A stretch of DNA of 64,000 nucleotides from Acidobacteriota bacterium (GCA_028875725.1 JAPPCR010000006.1:1867786-1931785); one strand, 5' to 3'. Positions 22,837 through 31,947 are shown, counted from the first letter of the stretch. Numbers and translations: made by a program. Notes: generated from the letters alone by a model not told the origin.

Positions 22837-24614
22837 TGACCGGACACGTCATGGGACGCACTCAGGCTGCGGCAACGCTCGCCGCCGCCGCTCTGCTAGT
22901 GGCTCTACCGGCCAGCGCCCAGGTCGACCTCGGCACCGAGGAGCAGCGGGCGGCCGGCAAGGTCGTCTACGACAAGTACTGCGGCCAGTGCCACGGCGAC
23001 ACCGGCGACGGCAACGGCTACGCCACGCCGCGCGTCCAGCCGAAGCCGCGCGACTTCACGACCGGCACCTACAAGTTCCGGACCACACCGAACGGCATGC
23101 TGCCGACGGACGACGATCTGCGCCGGATCATCGAAATCGGCGCCCCCTACACCTCGATGCCGGGCTGGCCGAACCTGACCAGCGCTGAGATCGAGAACGT
23201 CATCTACTACATCAAGTCCTTCTCGCCCGACTTCGAGAACCCCGACCGCTACGGCGACCCGATCGACATTCCCCGGCCGCTCGAGTCGACCGAGGAGTCG
23301 GTCGCCCGCGGCCGCGTGGTTTACGAGGAGCAGGGCTGCGCCGCCTGCCACGGCGAGGTCGGACGGGGCGACGGTCCCTCGGCGCCGACCCTGGTCAACG
23401 ACAAGGGCGACCCGATCAAGGTCGCCGACCTGACCCAGCGCTGGACCTACCGCGGCGGCCCAACCAAGGAGGACATCTACCGCACGTTCTCCACCGGGCT
23501 GAACGGCACGCCCATGCCCTCCTACGCCGACTCGCTCGAGGTCGAGGATCGCCAGCACCTGGTGAACTACGTCTACTCGCTCGGCGACGGCGACGACCCG
23601 AACTACGGAACCCTGATCACGGCCGTCTACTCGGAGGAGCCGATCGATCTGCAGGACGGGGAAACACTCGACGCGCTGTTCGGATCCGCGCCGACGACCC
23701 GGTTCCCCCTGGTCGGCCAGATCAGCGAACCAGGGCGCAACTTCTTCCCCTCCGTGACCTCGATCGAGGCCCAGGCGATCTACAACCGCGACGAGATCAC
23801 GTTCCGGGTCCGCTGGCACGATCTGCGCGCCGACACCTCGGGCCGCAACAACCCGAGCCTGGAAGTGCCGATGTGGGACGAGGACAACGGCATCGGCGAC
23901 GATTCGGGCGACGACGGGAGCGACTCCGACGACTTCTTCGGCGACTTCGGCGGCGAGGAAGCGCCCGCGGAAGAGGACTTCTTCGGCGATAGTGGCGACG
24001 ATTTCTTCGGCGATAGCGGCGACGACTTCTTCGGCGCCGCCGACGCAGGGCCCTCCGGCGCCGAGTTCTCCGACGCCGTGGCGCTGCAGTTCCCGGCCTC
24101 ACTGGCCCCCGCGGAGTCCCCCGAACTCAAGCCGTACTTCCTGTACGGCGACGCACAGAACCCCGTCGACCTCTGGTTCGTCAACCTGACCTACGGGGTC
24201 GCCGACACCTTCCGGGGCCGCGGCAGCGATGCGATCGAGCCGACCGAGGCGGACATCGTCGAGGCGGTGACCTCCTACGACCAGGGCGCGTGGACCGTGA
24301 CCTACAAGCGGCGCCGCTCGTCGCGAGCCGGCGTCAGCTTCGCCGAAGAGCAGTACACGCCAGTCGCCTTCAGCGTCTGGGACGGCTTCAACCGCGAACG
24401 CGGCAACAAGCGAGCGCTATCGTCCTGGTTCTACGTCTACACCGAGCCGAGCGTCGAGCAGGCCGTGGCGGGTCCTGTGCTCCGCGCCGCCCTGATCGTG
24501 CTCGCGATCGAGCTGCTGGTCGTCTTCCTGGTTCGCCGCCGGGCCCGCCAGCAGGCGGCCGGCGAAGGGACCTCGGGCGCCAGCCTCACCGCGACCGAGG
24601 CCCCCGCCGTCTGA
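22836..24614 (+). CDS. Diheme cytochrome c fused to an ethylbenzene-dehydrogenase-type (EB_dh) domain
   Basis: 592 residues with a signal peptide (AATLAAAALLVALPASAQ). Two cytochrome c domains carry CGQCH (about residue 49) and CAACH (about 168). Residues from about 288 (FPLVGQISEPGRNFF then TFRVRWHD) resemble the EB_dh domain that binds heme b in gamma subunits of ethylbenzene and dimethylsulfide dehydrogenases. That domain is interrupted by an acidic Gly/Phe insert (about 363-400) with DDFFGDSG repeats. A C-terminal helix (about 546-566) and a basic tail anchor it. It ends the run of overlapping or closely spaced redox genes. EB_dh assignment is moderate; the dihaem part is certain. Confidence 0.8.
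   Translation: MTGHVMGRTQAAATLAAAALLVALPASAQVDLGTEEQRAAGKVVYDKYCGQCHGDTGDGNGYATPRVQPKPRDFTTGTYKFRTTPNGMLPTDDDLRRIIEIGAPYTSMPGWPNLTSAEIENVIYYIKSFSPDFENPDRYGDPIDIPRPLESTEESVARGRVVYEEQGCAACHGEVGRGDGPSAPTLVNDKGDPIKVADLTQRWTYRGGPTKEDIYRTFSTGLNGTPMPSYADSLEVEDRQHLVNYVYSLGDGDDPNYGTLITAVYSEEPIDLQDGETLDALFGSAPTTRFPLVGQISEPGRNFFPSVTSIEAQAIYNRDEITFRVRWHDLRADTSGRNNPSLEVPMWDEDNGIGDDSGDDGSDSDDFFGDFGGEEAPAEEDFFGDSGDDFFGDSGDDFFGAADAGPSGAEFSDAVALQFPASLAPAESPELKPYFLYGDAQNPVDLWFVNLTYGVADTFRGRGSDAIEPTEADIVEAVTSYDQGAWTVTYKRRRSSRAGVSFAEEQYTPVAFSVWDGFNRERGNKRALSSWFYVYTEPSVEQAVAGPVLRAALIVLAIELLVVFLVRRRARQQAAGEGTSGASLTATEAPAV
23976..24035. repeat. 24-nt tandem repeat (2.5 copies) inside the diheme cytochrome gene
   Basis: Units at 23976-23999 and 24000-24023 differ at only two bases, and a half unit ends at 24035. 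Each encodes DFFGDSGD. The repeat lies in an acidic low-complexity insert and keeps the frame, so copy number may vary between strains. Confidence 0.85.
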
Positions 24615-24683
24615 CCCCCGAACTCTCCCGGCACAAGCAGAATCTCTCTGACCCGACACTCCGTCAACACAAGAGACAGCACC

Positions 24684-26855
24684 ATGTACAAGACGATCTA
24701 CGTCCCCGTCGACAACTCGGACTACTCGAACCAGGCGATCGCCTCGGCGGTCGAGCTGGGCCGCAAGTTCGACTCCACGATGGTCGGCTGCCACGTCTAC
24801 GCGGCCAGCATGCACGACTACCGGTTCAAGCAGATGGAGTACACCCTGCCGGACGAGTACCTGGAGGAGACGGAACTCGACCGCCAGCGGAAGATCCACG
24901 ACTCGCTCATCACGATGGGCCTGGAGCTCATCTCCGAGAGCTACCTGGAGCCGATGAAGGCGGTCTGCGACGACGCCGGCCTCGAGTTCGAGCCGAAGAT
25001 GATGGACGGCAAGCACCATGTCGAGATCGTGCGCGACATCCGCGACTCCGGCTACGACCTGACCGTGCTCGGAGTGATGGGCATCGGCCGCGTCCGCGAC
25101 ACGCAGATCGGCTCGGTGTGCGAGCGCGTCGCCCGCACCGCCGACCGGGACGTGCTGGTCATCAAGCGTTTGCCGGCGAAGGCCGGGGCGACGAACGGGA
25201 ACGGGAACGGGAACGGCCACCAGGCGGAGGCCGAGGCCGACGGCCGCGACACGATCCTGGTCGGCGTCGACGGCTCGCCCCAGTCCTTCGGAGCGCTGAT
25301 GACGGCGATCGACCTGGCGAAGACCTTCGGCAAGAAGGTCGAGGCGATCTCGGTCTACGACCCCTATCTCCACTACTCGGTGTTCAAGGGCGTCGTCAAC
25401 GTGCTGACCGAGCGCGCGGCGAAGATCTTCCGCTTCGAGGAGCAGAACCAGCTCCACGAGGAGATCATCGACACCGGTCTGGCGCAGATCTACCAGTCCC
25501 ACCTGGATGTCGCCGAGACGATGGCGACCGAGGTCGGCGTCGAGTTGACGAAGACGCTCCTCGACGGCAAGGCGTTCCAGAAGGTCCTCGACCACGCCCG
25601 GAAGATCGATCCCTGGATGCTGGTCATCGGCCGGGTCGGCGTCCACAGTGACGAGAGCGAGACCGGCCTCGGCAGCAACGCCGAGAACCTGCTCCGCGCC
25701 TGCCCCTGCGACCTGCTCCTGACCACTCGCCTGGAGCACCCGGAACTCGACGTCAAGGCCGAGGAGAGCATCCGCTGGACCCCCGAAGCCGAGGAGCGTT
25801 TCAAGCGGGTTCCCGAGCAGGTGCGCGGCATCGCCCGCACCGCCCTCTACAGGCTGGCGGTCGAGCAGGGACACAGCGTCATCTCAAGCGACGTCCTCGA
25901 CGAAGCGATGGACCGCTACATGCCGAAGTACACCGCCCGCGAGACGGAGGCCCTGGCCGAGAAGATCGCCCTGCAACTCGCGCGCAGCCGGCCCACCTTC
26001 ATCTGCCGCAAGTGCGGCGTCACCTCGGCCGAGCCGAATCCCGTCCGCTGCGGCGTCTGCGGCAGTGAGTCCTTCGAGCAGATCACCGAAGAGATGCTGG
26101 AACGGATCGCCGAAATGGAAGGCGGTCTCGAGGTCGAGACCACCTACGACGGCCGCAAGCTGAAGTGGACCGCCGACGCGCGCCTGGCGCTCAAGACGAT
26201 CGAGGACGCCTACCGCCGCCGCCGCGCCAAGGCCCGGATCGAGAAGAAGGCGCGGATGAGCAAGCTGCCGACCGTCACCTTCGAACTCGCCCGCGTGATG
26301 ATCGAGGACGAGACCGGCGAGCCGGTGACGATCGAGGCCCGTGAGCAGGCGACCGAGGCCAACGGCAACGGCGCCGCCGAGACGTCGGCCGACGAACGCA
26401 AGCTGATCGCGCGCGACGACGACCGCGTGCCGCTGCTCTCGAACCACGAGTGGACAGCCGAAGCGGTCGAACGCATTCTTCGGGTTCCTGCCGGCTTCAT
26501 GCGGGACCGGACCCAGGAGCGCGTCGAACTGGTGGCCCGCGAAAAGCACGTCTCCCGGATCGGCATCAAGACGGTCGAGGAGGGCATCGAGCTCGGCCGC
26601 GAGCTGATGGAGCAGATGATCGCGGCCTACGAGATCGGCCAGGGCGATGGAACCCAGGCAAGCGCGGTGGCCGAGGCGGAAACCAGGGCCGCGACCGCGG
26701 CCGGCAGATGCCCCTTCTCCGCTCTCGCCGAAGCCGGCGCAAGCGAAGCCCAGGTCGAGGCGGCCAAGGACGCGAAGGCCGGGAACTACCTGAACGAGGT
26801 CGGCCTGATGTCGGCCCTCGACGAGAAGCGCAAGGCCGGCGAACCGGAAGCCTGA
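24684..26855 (+). CDS. Tandem UspA protein with zinc ribbon and three PCP_red-like domains
   Basis: 723 residues. Two UspA domains (about 1-165 and 188-350; MYKTIYVPVDNSDYSNQAI and TILVGVDGSPQSFGAL) are joined by an NGNGNGNGH linker. Then come a PCP_red-like helical module (about 366-417, IRWTPEAEERFKRVPEQVRG), a zinc ribbon (CRKCG...CGVCG, about 441-467), a second module (about 493-545, LKWTADARLALK) and a third (about 588-640, HEWTAEAVERILRVPAGFMR). The tail has CPFSALAEAG. PCP_red is known from the C-terminus of the light-independent protochlorophyllide reductase subunit ChlB/BchB, yet nothing photosynthetic is here. It directly follows the redox cluster, so a role in its assembly or redox signalling is inferred. 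Confidence 0.85.
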   Translation: MYKTIYVPVDNSDYSNQAIASAVELGRKFDSTMVGCHVYAASMHDYRFKQMEYTLPDEYLEETELDRQRKIHDSLITMGLELISESYLEPMKAVCDDAGLEFEPKMMDGKHHVEIVRDIRDSGYDLTVLGVMGIGRVRDTQIGSVCERVARTADRDVLVIKRLPAKAGATNGNGNGNGHQAEAEADGRDTILVGVDGSPQSFGALMTAIDLAKTFGKKVEAISVYDPYLHYSVFKGVVNVLTERAAKIFRFEEQNQLHEEIIDTGLAQIYQSHLDVAETMATEVGVELTKTLLDGKAFQKVLDHARKIDPWMLVIGRVGVHSDESETGLGSNAENLLRACPCDLLLTTRLEHPELDVKAEESIRWTPEAEERFKRVPEQVRGIARTALYRLAVEQGHSVISSDVLDEAMDRYMPKYTARETEALAEKIALQLARSRPTFICRKCGVTSAEPNPVRCGVCGSESFEQITEEMLERIAEMEGGLEVETTYDGRKLKWTADARLALKTIEDAYRRRRAKARIEKKARMSKLPTVTFELARVMIEDETGEPVTIEAREQATEANGNGAAETSADERKLIARDDDRVPLLSNHEWTAEAVERILRVPAGFMRDRTQERVELVAREKHVSRIGIKTVEEGIELGRELMEQMIAAYEIGQGDGTQASAVAEAETRAATAAGRCPFSALAEAGASEAQVEAAKDAKAGNYLNEVGLMSALDEKRKAGEPEA

Positions 26856-28688
26856 GTGCAGTCTCCGCGGTGGTCCTGGCGTCGGTGGGCTGTGTCCCGC
26901 TGCCTGCCGGCGGTGCCGCTCCTCGCGGCGACGGCGTGCGGAAACAACGTCGAGGAAGTCGCGGACGTCGTGCTCGCGCGACACGTCCACACGGACCTCT
27001 ACGACGCCTACCCGGGCATCCCGTCGCCTGCCGGCGACCGGGTCGTGTTCGCCGACTTCGCCGCGGGCGCCAGATCGCTGACGGTCTACGACGTCGCCAC
27101 CGGGGTCGGCCGCGTGTTGACGACGACGCCGGCGGAACGGTTCCGGGTGACCTGGTCGCCCGACGGTTCGCGCGTCGTCTACGTCGACCGCCGGCCCGAA
27201 AGTCACGGGGTCTGGACCCTGGAGCCGAGTACCGGCCAGGAGACTCGGATCGTGGATCCCGGGGACGCGCGCGTCGACCATCCGCGACTGCTGCCCGACG
27301 GAACCGTGACCGCTCTTCGACACGCGGGCGCCGACACCGCGTGGGTCGCGTATGCGCCGGGAGCCGGCCCCGCGACCGTGCTCGTCGACCGCGCCGGGGG
27401 GTGGGCCGCGCCCGTTCGCTCTCCCGACGGGCGCTCGGTCGCGCACCTTCTGGTCGCGGGCGGGTACCGCGCGGACCTGGCCGTGACGGAGGTCGCGACG
27501 GGCGAGACACGCACGCTCGCCGCCGACTTCCGGTTCGGATGGGACAGCCGCGTGGAGTGGTCCCCCACCGGAGACGCGCTCTATCTCGCGGCGGCGGGGC
27601 CCGACGACTCGCTCCTGGTCGGCTGGCGCGTGCCGCTCGACGGCGGCCCGCCCGAACGGCTGACGCACGGTGACCGCGACGTGCTCGCGGCCACGCCGCT
27701 GGCCGATGGTCGCGTCGCTCTCAGCGTGTACCACACGCGCACCGCAGTGGGCCTCGTTCCGGTGACCGGAGGAGAACCTACCGAGGTGACGACGGCAAGC
27801 GGCACGAGCGCCTTCCTGCCTTCCTGGCGCCCCGACGGAGGGGCGCTCGGTTTCACCACGTTCTCCTGGCGACGCCTCCGCATGCCCATCGACTTCGACC
27901 TGGGCGCCGTCGACCTCGACGCGGAGGGCGTCCCGACGGGTACGGTCCGGACGCTCCTCTCGGAGGAGCACGAGGACTACGGCGCCGCGTGGTCGCCCGA
28001 CGGCCGGTGGCTCGCCTTCCACGGACACCTGGAGCAGAGCGACGACATATGGCTAGTCCCGGTTGACGGGAGCGAGCGACCCACACGACTCACGCGGTTC
28101 GGACCGGGCGCCGACACCGGCGAGCCGGACTGGCGCCCGGACGGGCGGGCGCTCGCCTTCAGCAGCCACGGCCCGCCGCTCGAGGAGAACCCGGGGTCCG
28201 TGTACACGATCGCCGTCGATCCCGCGACGGGGCTCGCGCTCGCCGACCCCGTCCGCGTCCCGCTCGACGGCTTCCAGGGCTATGCGATGGGCGCCCGCTA
28301 CTCGCCGGACGGCGAGCGGCTGGCCTTCTACGGACGCTCGTTTGAGGACGGACGCGTCACCGTCTACACGGTGCCGGCCGCGGGCGGGACCCCCACGGCC
28401 GTTCTCTCCTTCGCCAACGGCGAGCCCTACAGCGCGCCCGAGTGGAGCGCCGACGGCGCGTCGCTCTTCTACTCGCGCAACGATCGCTTCGGGCCCTTCC
28501 AGGTGTGGCGGGTGGCTCTCGCCACCGGCACGACGGAGCAGGTCACGACCGGCGCGATCGGAGCCCTCCAGCCGAGCGTGAGCCCGGACGGCCGCACGCT
28601 CGCGGTCACGATACGCGAGGCCGCCATCGAGGTCGTCGTCCTCGCGGCGGGCAGCACAGGCGTCAACCCGGAACCGAATCAGGAGTGA
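26856..28688 (+). CDS. TolB-like (PD40) beta-propeller lipoprotein
   Basis: 610 residues from a GTG placed directly after the preceding stop; a GTG at 26892 is another possible start. The lipoprotein signal ends LLAATACGN. The remainder is a string of WD40-like PD40 blades: VTWSPDGSRVVYVDRR, VEWSPTGDALYLAA, AAWSPDGRWLAFHG, PDWRPDGRALAFSSHG, ARYSPDGERLAFYG, PEWSADGASLFYSR and SVSPDGRTLAVT. Such propellers bind peptides or polysaccharides at the cell surface; no catalytic domain is attached. It begins a block of four genes unrelated to the redox theme. Confidence 0.85.
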   Translation: MQSPRWSWRRWAVSRCLPAVPLLAATACGNNVEEVADVVLARHVHTDLYDAYPGIPSPAGDRVVFADFAAGARSLTVYDVATGVGRVLTTTPAERFRVTWSPDGSRVVYVDRRPESHGVWTLEPSTGQETRIVDPGDARVDHPRLLPDGTVTALRHAGADTAWVAYAPGAGPATVLVDRAGGWAAPVRSPDGRSVAHLLVAGGYRADLAVTEVATGETRTLAADFRFGWDSRVEWSPTGDALYLAAAGPDDSLLVGWRVPLDGGPPERLTHGDRDVLAATPLADGRVALSVYHTRTAVGLVPVTGGEPTEVTTASGTSAFLPSWRPDGGALGFTTFSWRRLRMPIDFDLGAVDLDAEGVPTGTVRTLLSEEHEDYGAAWSPDGRWLAFHGHLEQSDDIWLVPVDGSERPTRLTRFGPGADTGEPDWRPDGRALAFSSHGPPLEENPGSVYTIAVDPATGLALADPVRVPLDGFQGYAMGARYSPDGERLAFYGRSFEDGRVTVYTVPAAGGTPTAVLSFANGEPYSAPEWSADGASLFYSRNDRFGPFQVWRVALATGTTEQVTTGAIGALQPSVSPDGRTLAVTIREAAIEVVVLAAGSTGVNPEPNQE

Positions 28689-28690
28689 GC

Positions 28691-29587
28691 ATGGGCAGAC
28701 CAAGGGACATCGGCGTCGTGGACCTGTTCCTCGACATCCCGGCCGGCGGCGCCGGCATGGGCATGGAGGCAGTGCGCCGGCTCAGCCGCGACCGCGGGAC
28801 GGAGGACTTCTCCCACCATCCGGCCCAGTACCTGTTCAAGGATGCGGGACGGCGCATGGACAGGCCCTGGACGGCAGCCGACGTCGTTGCGATGATGGAC
28901 GCGTTCGGCGTCCGGATCGCCCAGATCGGCGTCAGCGGCCAGAACCCGGAACCGGCGCTCAAGGTGTTCGAAGAGTTCCCCGGGCGTTTCTTCGGCGCCG
29001 TCGGCGTCGATCCGAACGCCGGCATGGACGGCGTCCGCGCGCTAGAGGCGACTGTCAACCTCCACCCCGCCATCCGCGCCGCGTCGGCCGCGCCGTGCCT
29101 GGCCTACCCCCAGGTGCCGATCGACGACAAGCGCTTCTACCCGATCTACGCCAAGTGCGTCGAACTCGACATCCCGATCAACATGCTGGTCGGGGTGCCG
29201 GGGCCGCGAGTCCCCTACAAGTGCCAGCATCCCGGTCTGCTCGACGAAGTCGCCTGGTTCTTCCCCGAACTCCGGGTCGTCATGCGGCACGGCGGCGATC
29301 CCTGGACCGACCTCTGCGTCAAGCTGATGCTCAAGTGGCCCAACCTCTACTACTCGACCTCGGCCTGGGCGCCCAAGCACTACCCCCGCAACGTGATCGA
29401 GTTCGCGAACAAGCGGGGACCGAACAAGTTCATGTACGCGGGCTACTTCCCCGGCCTCTCCTACGAGCGCATCTTCACGGAGATGGACGACCTGCCGCTG
29501 CGGGACCACGTCTGGCCGAAGTTCCTGCGCGAGAACGCGGCAGAGGTCTTCAAGCTGGACGACCTGCTGGGGCAGACCGCCGGTTAG
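28691..29587 (+). CDS. Amidohydrolase family 2 protein (ACMSD/decarboxylase-like)
   Basis: 298 residues, with AGGAG five bases before the ATG, and two bases after the preceding stop. TIM-barrel amidohydrolase_2 features include GAVGVDPNAGMDGVRALE, VPIDDKRFYPIYAKCVELDIPINMLVG, ELRVVMRHGGDPWTD and NKFMYAGYFPGLSYER. The usual N-terminal HxH metal motif is not evident (VVDLFLDIP), so metal binding may be altered. Reactions in this family are hydrolysis or decarboxylation of small acids; the substrate is unknown. Confidence 0.78.
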   Translation: MGRPRDIGVVDLFLDIPAGGAGMGMEAVRRLSRDRGTEDFSHHPAQYLFKDAGRRMDRPWTAADVVAMMDAFGVRIAQIGVSGQNPEPALKVFEEFPGRFFGAVGVDPNAGMDGVRALEATVNLHPAIRAASAAPCLAYPQVPIDDKRFYPIYAKCVELDIPINMLVGVPGPRVPYKCQHPGLLDEVAWFFPELRVVMRHGGDPWTDLCVKLMLKWPNLYYSTSAWAPKHYPRNVIEFANKRGPNKFMYAGYFPGLSYERIFTEMDDLPLRDHVWPKFLRENAAEVFKLDDLLGQTAG

Positions 29588-29597
29588 TCGAAGGACA

Positions 29598-29649
29598 GGC
29601 GCTCGCCACTTCTCGGCGAGCGCCCGGATCGCGGGCCGGAAGGCCCGCG
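29598..29649. repeat. Two adjacent hairpins between the amidohydrolase and MFS genes
   Basis: Hairpin 1: GGCGCTCGCC (29598-29607) pairs with GGCGAGCGCC (29615-29624) across a 7-nt loop. Hairpin 2: CGCGGGCC (29630-29637) pairs with GGCCCGCG (29642-29649) across a GGAA tetraloop. No T-run follows. They may attenuate or separate transcription of the two genes, or be a dispersed REP-like element. Confidence 0.75.
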
Positions 29650-29657
29650 CTACGACC

Positions 29658-31031
29658 ATGACGTGGACGCCACCGGCCAACGCTCCCTTCCACGGCTGGA
29701 AGATCATCTTCGTTTCCTTCCTGGCGCTCTTCGTCTCCATCGGGTTCGGTTTCTACTCGTTCAGCGCCTTCTTCGTCGCCCTGACCTCCGAGTTCGGCGG
29801 CGGCAGGACCGGTGTCGGCATCGGCGTGGCCGTCTTTGGCATGACGAATGGCCTGGTGGCGCCGTTCCTGGGCCACGCCCTGGACCAGGGCCACGCGAAA
29901 CGGATCATGACCGCAGGCACCTGGCTGCTGGCCCTGGGCCTGCTGTTGACCGCGACGGTCCAGAATCTGATCCAGTTCTACCTCGTCCTCGGCACCTTCC
30001 TGGCCCTGGGAGCGGCGCTGATCGGTGGCGTGACCGCCTCCACCCTGGTCGCCAACTGGTACGTCCGCCAGCGCGCCATGGCTCTCGGCATCGCCACGAT
30101 GGGCATCTCGCTCTCGGGCGTCGTCATGGCACCCGTGGCGACACGGCTGATCGACCTGATCGGCTGGCGCGGTACGTTCGTGCTCTACGGCGCGCTGACG
30201 CTGCTCTTCGTCCTTCCGGCCGTCCGGCGCTGGGTGATCGACCGCCCGGAGGACATCGGCCTTCACCCCGACGGGGCAGCGACCTCCCTGGCCGGCGAGT
30301 GGACCGCGGCGCCCGCGGCCGGGGAGGGACCGGTGGGCGTGGAACCGGTAACGCCCCTGCCCACGGCCGACGGCGCTCCGCCCAGGCGCCCACGGCTGGA
30401 GTGGACGCAGCCGCTGGCGAACCGCAACTTCTGGGTCATCGTCCTCGTCGTGTCGATGTGCTTTTGCGCCAACTCCGCCATCCTCACGCACATCATCGCC
30501 CACGCGACGGACCTGGGCTTTCCGCCCGTCGACGCTGCCTTCTGCCTGTCCACGATCGCTGCCATGGGAGTACTGGGCAAGGTCGTGTTCGGCTGGATCA
30601 GCGACCGGCTCAGCAGTCGCGGCGCCGTGTGGCTGGCGGTCAGCCTGATGGGCTCCGGCGCCGGCGGTCTGCTGGGGGCCGAGAGCTATCCGGCGGTTCT
30701 CGGCGCCGTCGCCGTCTTCGGACTCGGCATGGGCGGCATCATGCCCTTGTGGGGAACGCTGATAGGAGCCTGCTTCGGCCGCCGCTCCTTTGGCCGGGTG
30801 ATGGGCCTGATGAGTCCCATGCTGCTGCCGATCCAGGTACTCGGCGTCCCCTTCGCGGGCTACGTCTACGATCGTTTCCACAGCTACGACCTGGCCTTCA
30901 CCACGTTCGTCGGCTTGTACGCCTTCTCCATGGTGACCCTCCTGCTTCTCCGAGTCCCCGCACGGGAGCCGAGCGGCTCCGCGGCTTCCCCTACCGGCCT
31001 GACGACCGCCGCGGCGCCGCCAACGGAGTAA
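29658..31031 (+). CDS. Major facilitator superfamily transporter (OFA/monocarboxylate type)
   Basis: 457 residues with 12 predicted helices. The opening FHGWKIIFVSFLALFVSIGFG, the MFS motif region FLGHALDQGHAKRIM and RLIDLIGWRGTFVLYG are typical of the oxalate/formate antiporter and monocarboxylate permease group. A charged cytoplasmic loop (about 200-255) separates the halves. A carboxylate substrate is likely, possibly related to the amidohydrolase upstream. No cognate binding proteins. Confidence 0.85.
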   Translation: MTWTPPANAPFHGWKIIFVSFLALFVSIGFGFYSFSAFFVALTSEFGGGRTGVGIGVAVFGMTNGLVAPFLGHALDQGHAKRIMTAGTWLLALGLLLTATVQNLIQFYLVLGTFLALGAALIGGVTASTLVANWYVRQRAMALGIATMGISLSGVVMAPVATRLIDLIGWRGTFVLYGALTLLFVLPAVRRWVIDRPEDIGLHPDGAATSLAGEWTAAPAAGEGPVGVEPVTPLPTADGAPPRRPRLEWTQPLANRNFWVIVLVVSMCFCANSAILTHIIAHATDLGFPPVDAAFCLSTIAAMGVLGKVVFGWISDRLSSRGAVWLAVSLMGSGAGGLLGAESYPAVLGAVAVFGLGMGGIMPLWGTLIGACFGRRSFGRVMGLMSPMLLPIQVLGVPFAGYVYDRFHSYDLAFTTFVGLYAFSMVTLLLLRVPAREPSGSAASPTGLTTAAAPPTE

Positions 31032-31035
31032 CGGG

Positions 31036-31947
31036 GTGACCGCCTACCGTTTCTGCCGTTCGGACGACGTGCCCCTCATCGTCGACGCCTACGAGCGCTG
31101 CAACGTCGGCGCCGGCGCCCGGCCCTGGCGCATGACGGTGGACCACATGAAGCGCCTGGGCCGTGAGATGAACCTCTGGACCAGCAGTTGCATGGTCGCC
31201 TTCGAAGGATCCGACCCGATCGGCGTCCTCATCGCCGCGAAGCGGGAGCCGATCGCCAGCCTGGTGCTCCACGTCGCCGTCCACCCGGACCACCGCCGCC
31301 GGGGTCACGGCCGCCACATGATGACTTCGCTGAGCCAGAAGATGGCCATCCTCGAACCGACCCTGATGCTCGTCGAACTACCGGAAGACGACGCCCTCGG
31401 CCGCCGCTTCTTCGAAGCCTGCGGATTCACAAGGCGGGACGTCCTGACCGATTACACCTGCGCGGCCGAGGCGCCGGCCGGCGGCGTCGACCCGGTCGGT
31501 GGCGTCGACCTGGTCGCCGATGTCGCCGCCGCCGAGCTTGTCTCGCAAGAGGACTTCGAGGCCGTCCCGGAGCTCGACCGCTGCTGGCAGCGCGCTCCTC
31601 AGAGCATCCGGAACCTCCGTGACCGGCCGCAAGGTCTTGCGATCGCCACCGATCGGGACTTCGAGGCCTACCTGCTCCACCGGGGCGACGGCGACGCGGA
31701 TAATCCCCTGCCCTTCCTGGCGACCCCGCCGCCGGGGACACCGCTTGAGGTGCTCGCCCTCGGCGGCAAGACGCCCGTTCCCGCGCTGGTGCGCCCGCTA
31801 TTCGCCGTCGCCTCGGACCATGCCGGGCGGTCGCTCCACCTGCCGCGGGTCCATCCGTCGGAAGTTCCTGCCGGCCGCCTCGAGGAGTACGGCTTCAGGC
31901 CCGGCTCCAGGACGATTCGCTACGAGAGCGACGCGGCTCCGGCTTGA
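31036..31947 (+). CDS. GNAT-family N-acetyltransferase
   Basis: 303 residues from a GTG four bases after the MFS stop, with GGAG just upstream. The N-terminal half is a GNAT fold with acetyl-CoA motif A, LVLHVAVHPDHRRRGHGRHMM, and the C-terminal motif FFEACGFTRRD. The second half (from about 150) is a degenerate acetyltransferase-like or unknown domain, without a clear CoA site. Substrate unknown. It ends the block that separates the two PCP_red-containing groups. Confidence 0.8.
   Translation: MTAYRFCRSDDVPLIVDAYERCNVGAGARPWRMTVDHMKRLGREMNLWTSSCMVAFEGSDPIGVLIAAKREPIASLVLHVAVHPDHRRRGHGRHMMTSLSQKMAILEPTLMLVELPEDDALGRRFFEACGFTRRDVLTDYTCAAEAPAGGVDPVGGVDLVADVAAAELVSQEDFEAVPELDRCWQRAPQSIRNLRDRPQGLAIATDRDFEAYLLHRGDGDADNPLPFLATPPPGTPLEVLALGGKTPVPALVRPLFAVASDHAGRSLHLPRVHPSEVPAGRLEEYGFRPGSRTIRYESDAAPA

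Noticed and set aside
25192..25215. Short GGGAAC-type hexanucleotide repeat considered as a possible phase-variation tract
   Set aside because: It encodes an Asn-Gly linker in frame; six-base units cannot shift frame, so it is best read as a flexible linker.
25884..28028. 714-codon minus-strand open frame spanning the UspA and TolB-like genes
   Set aside because: Antisense to two well-supported genes; no recognisable domains.
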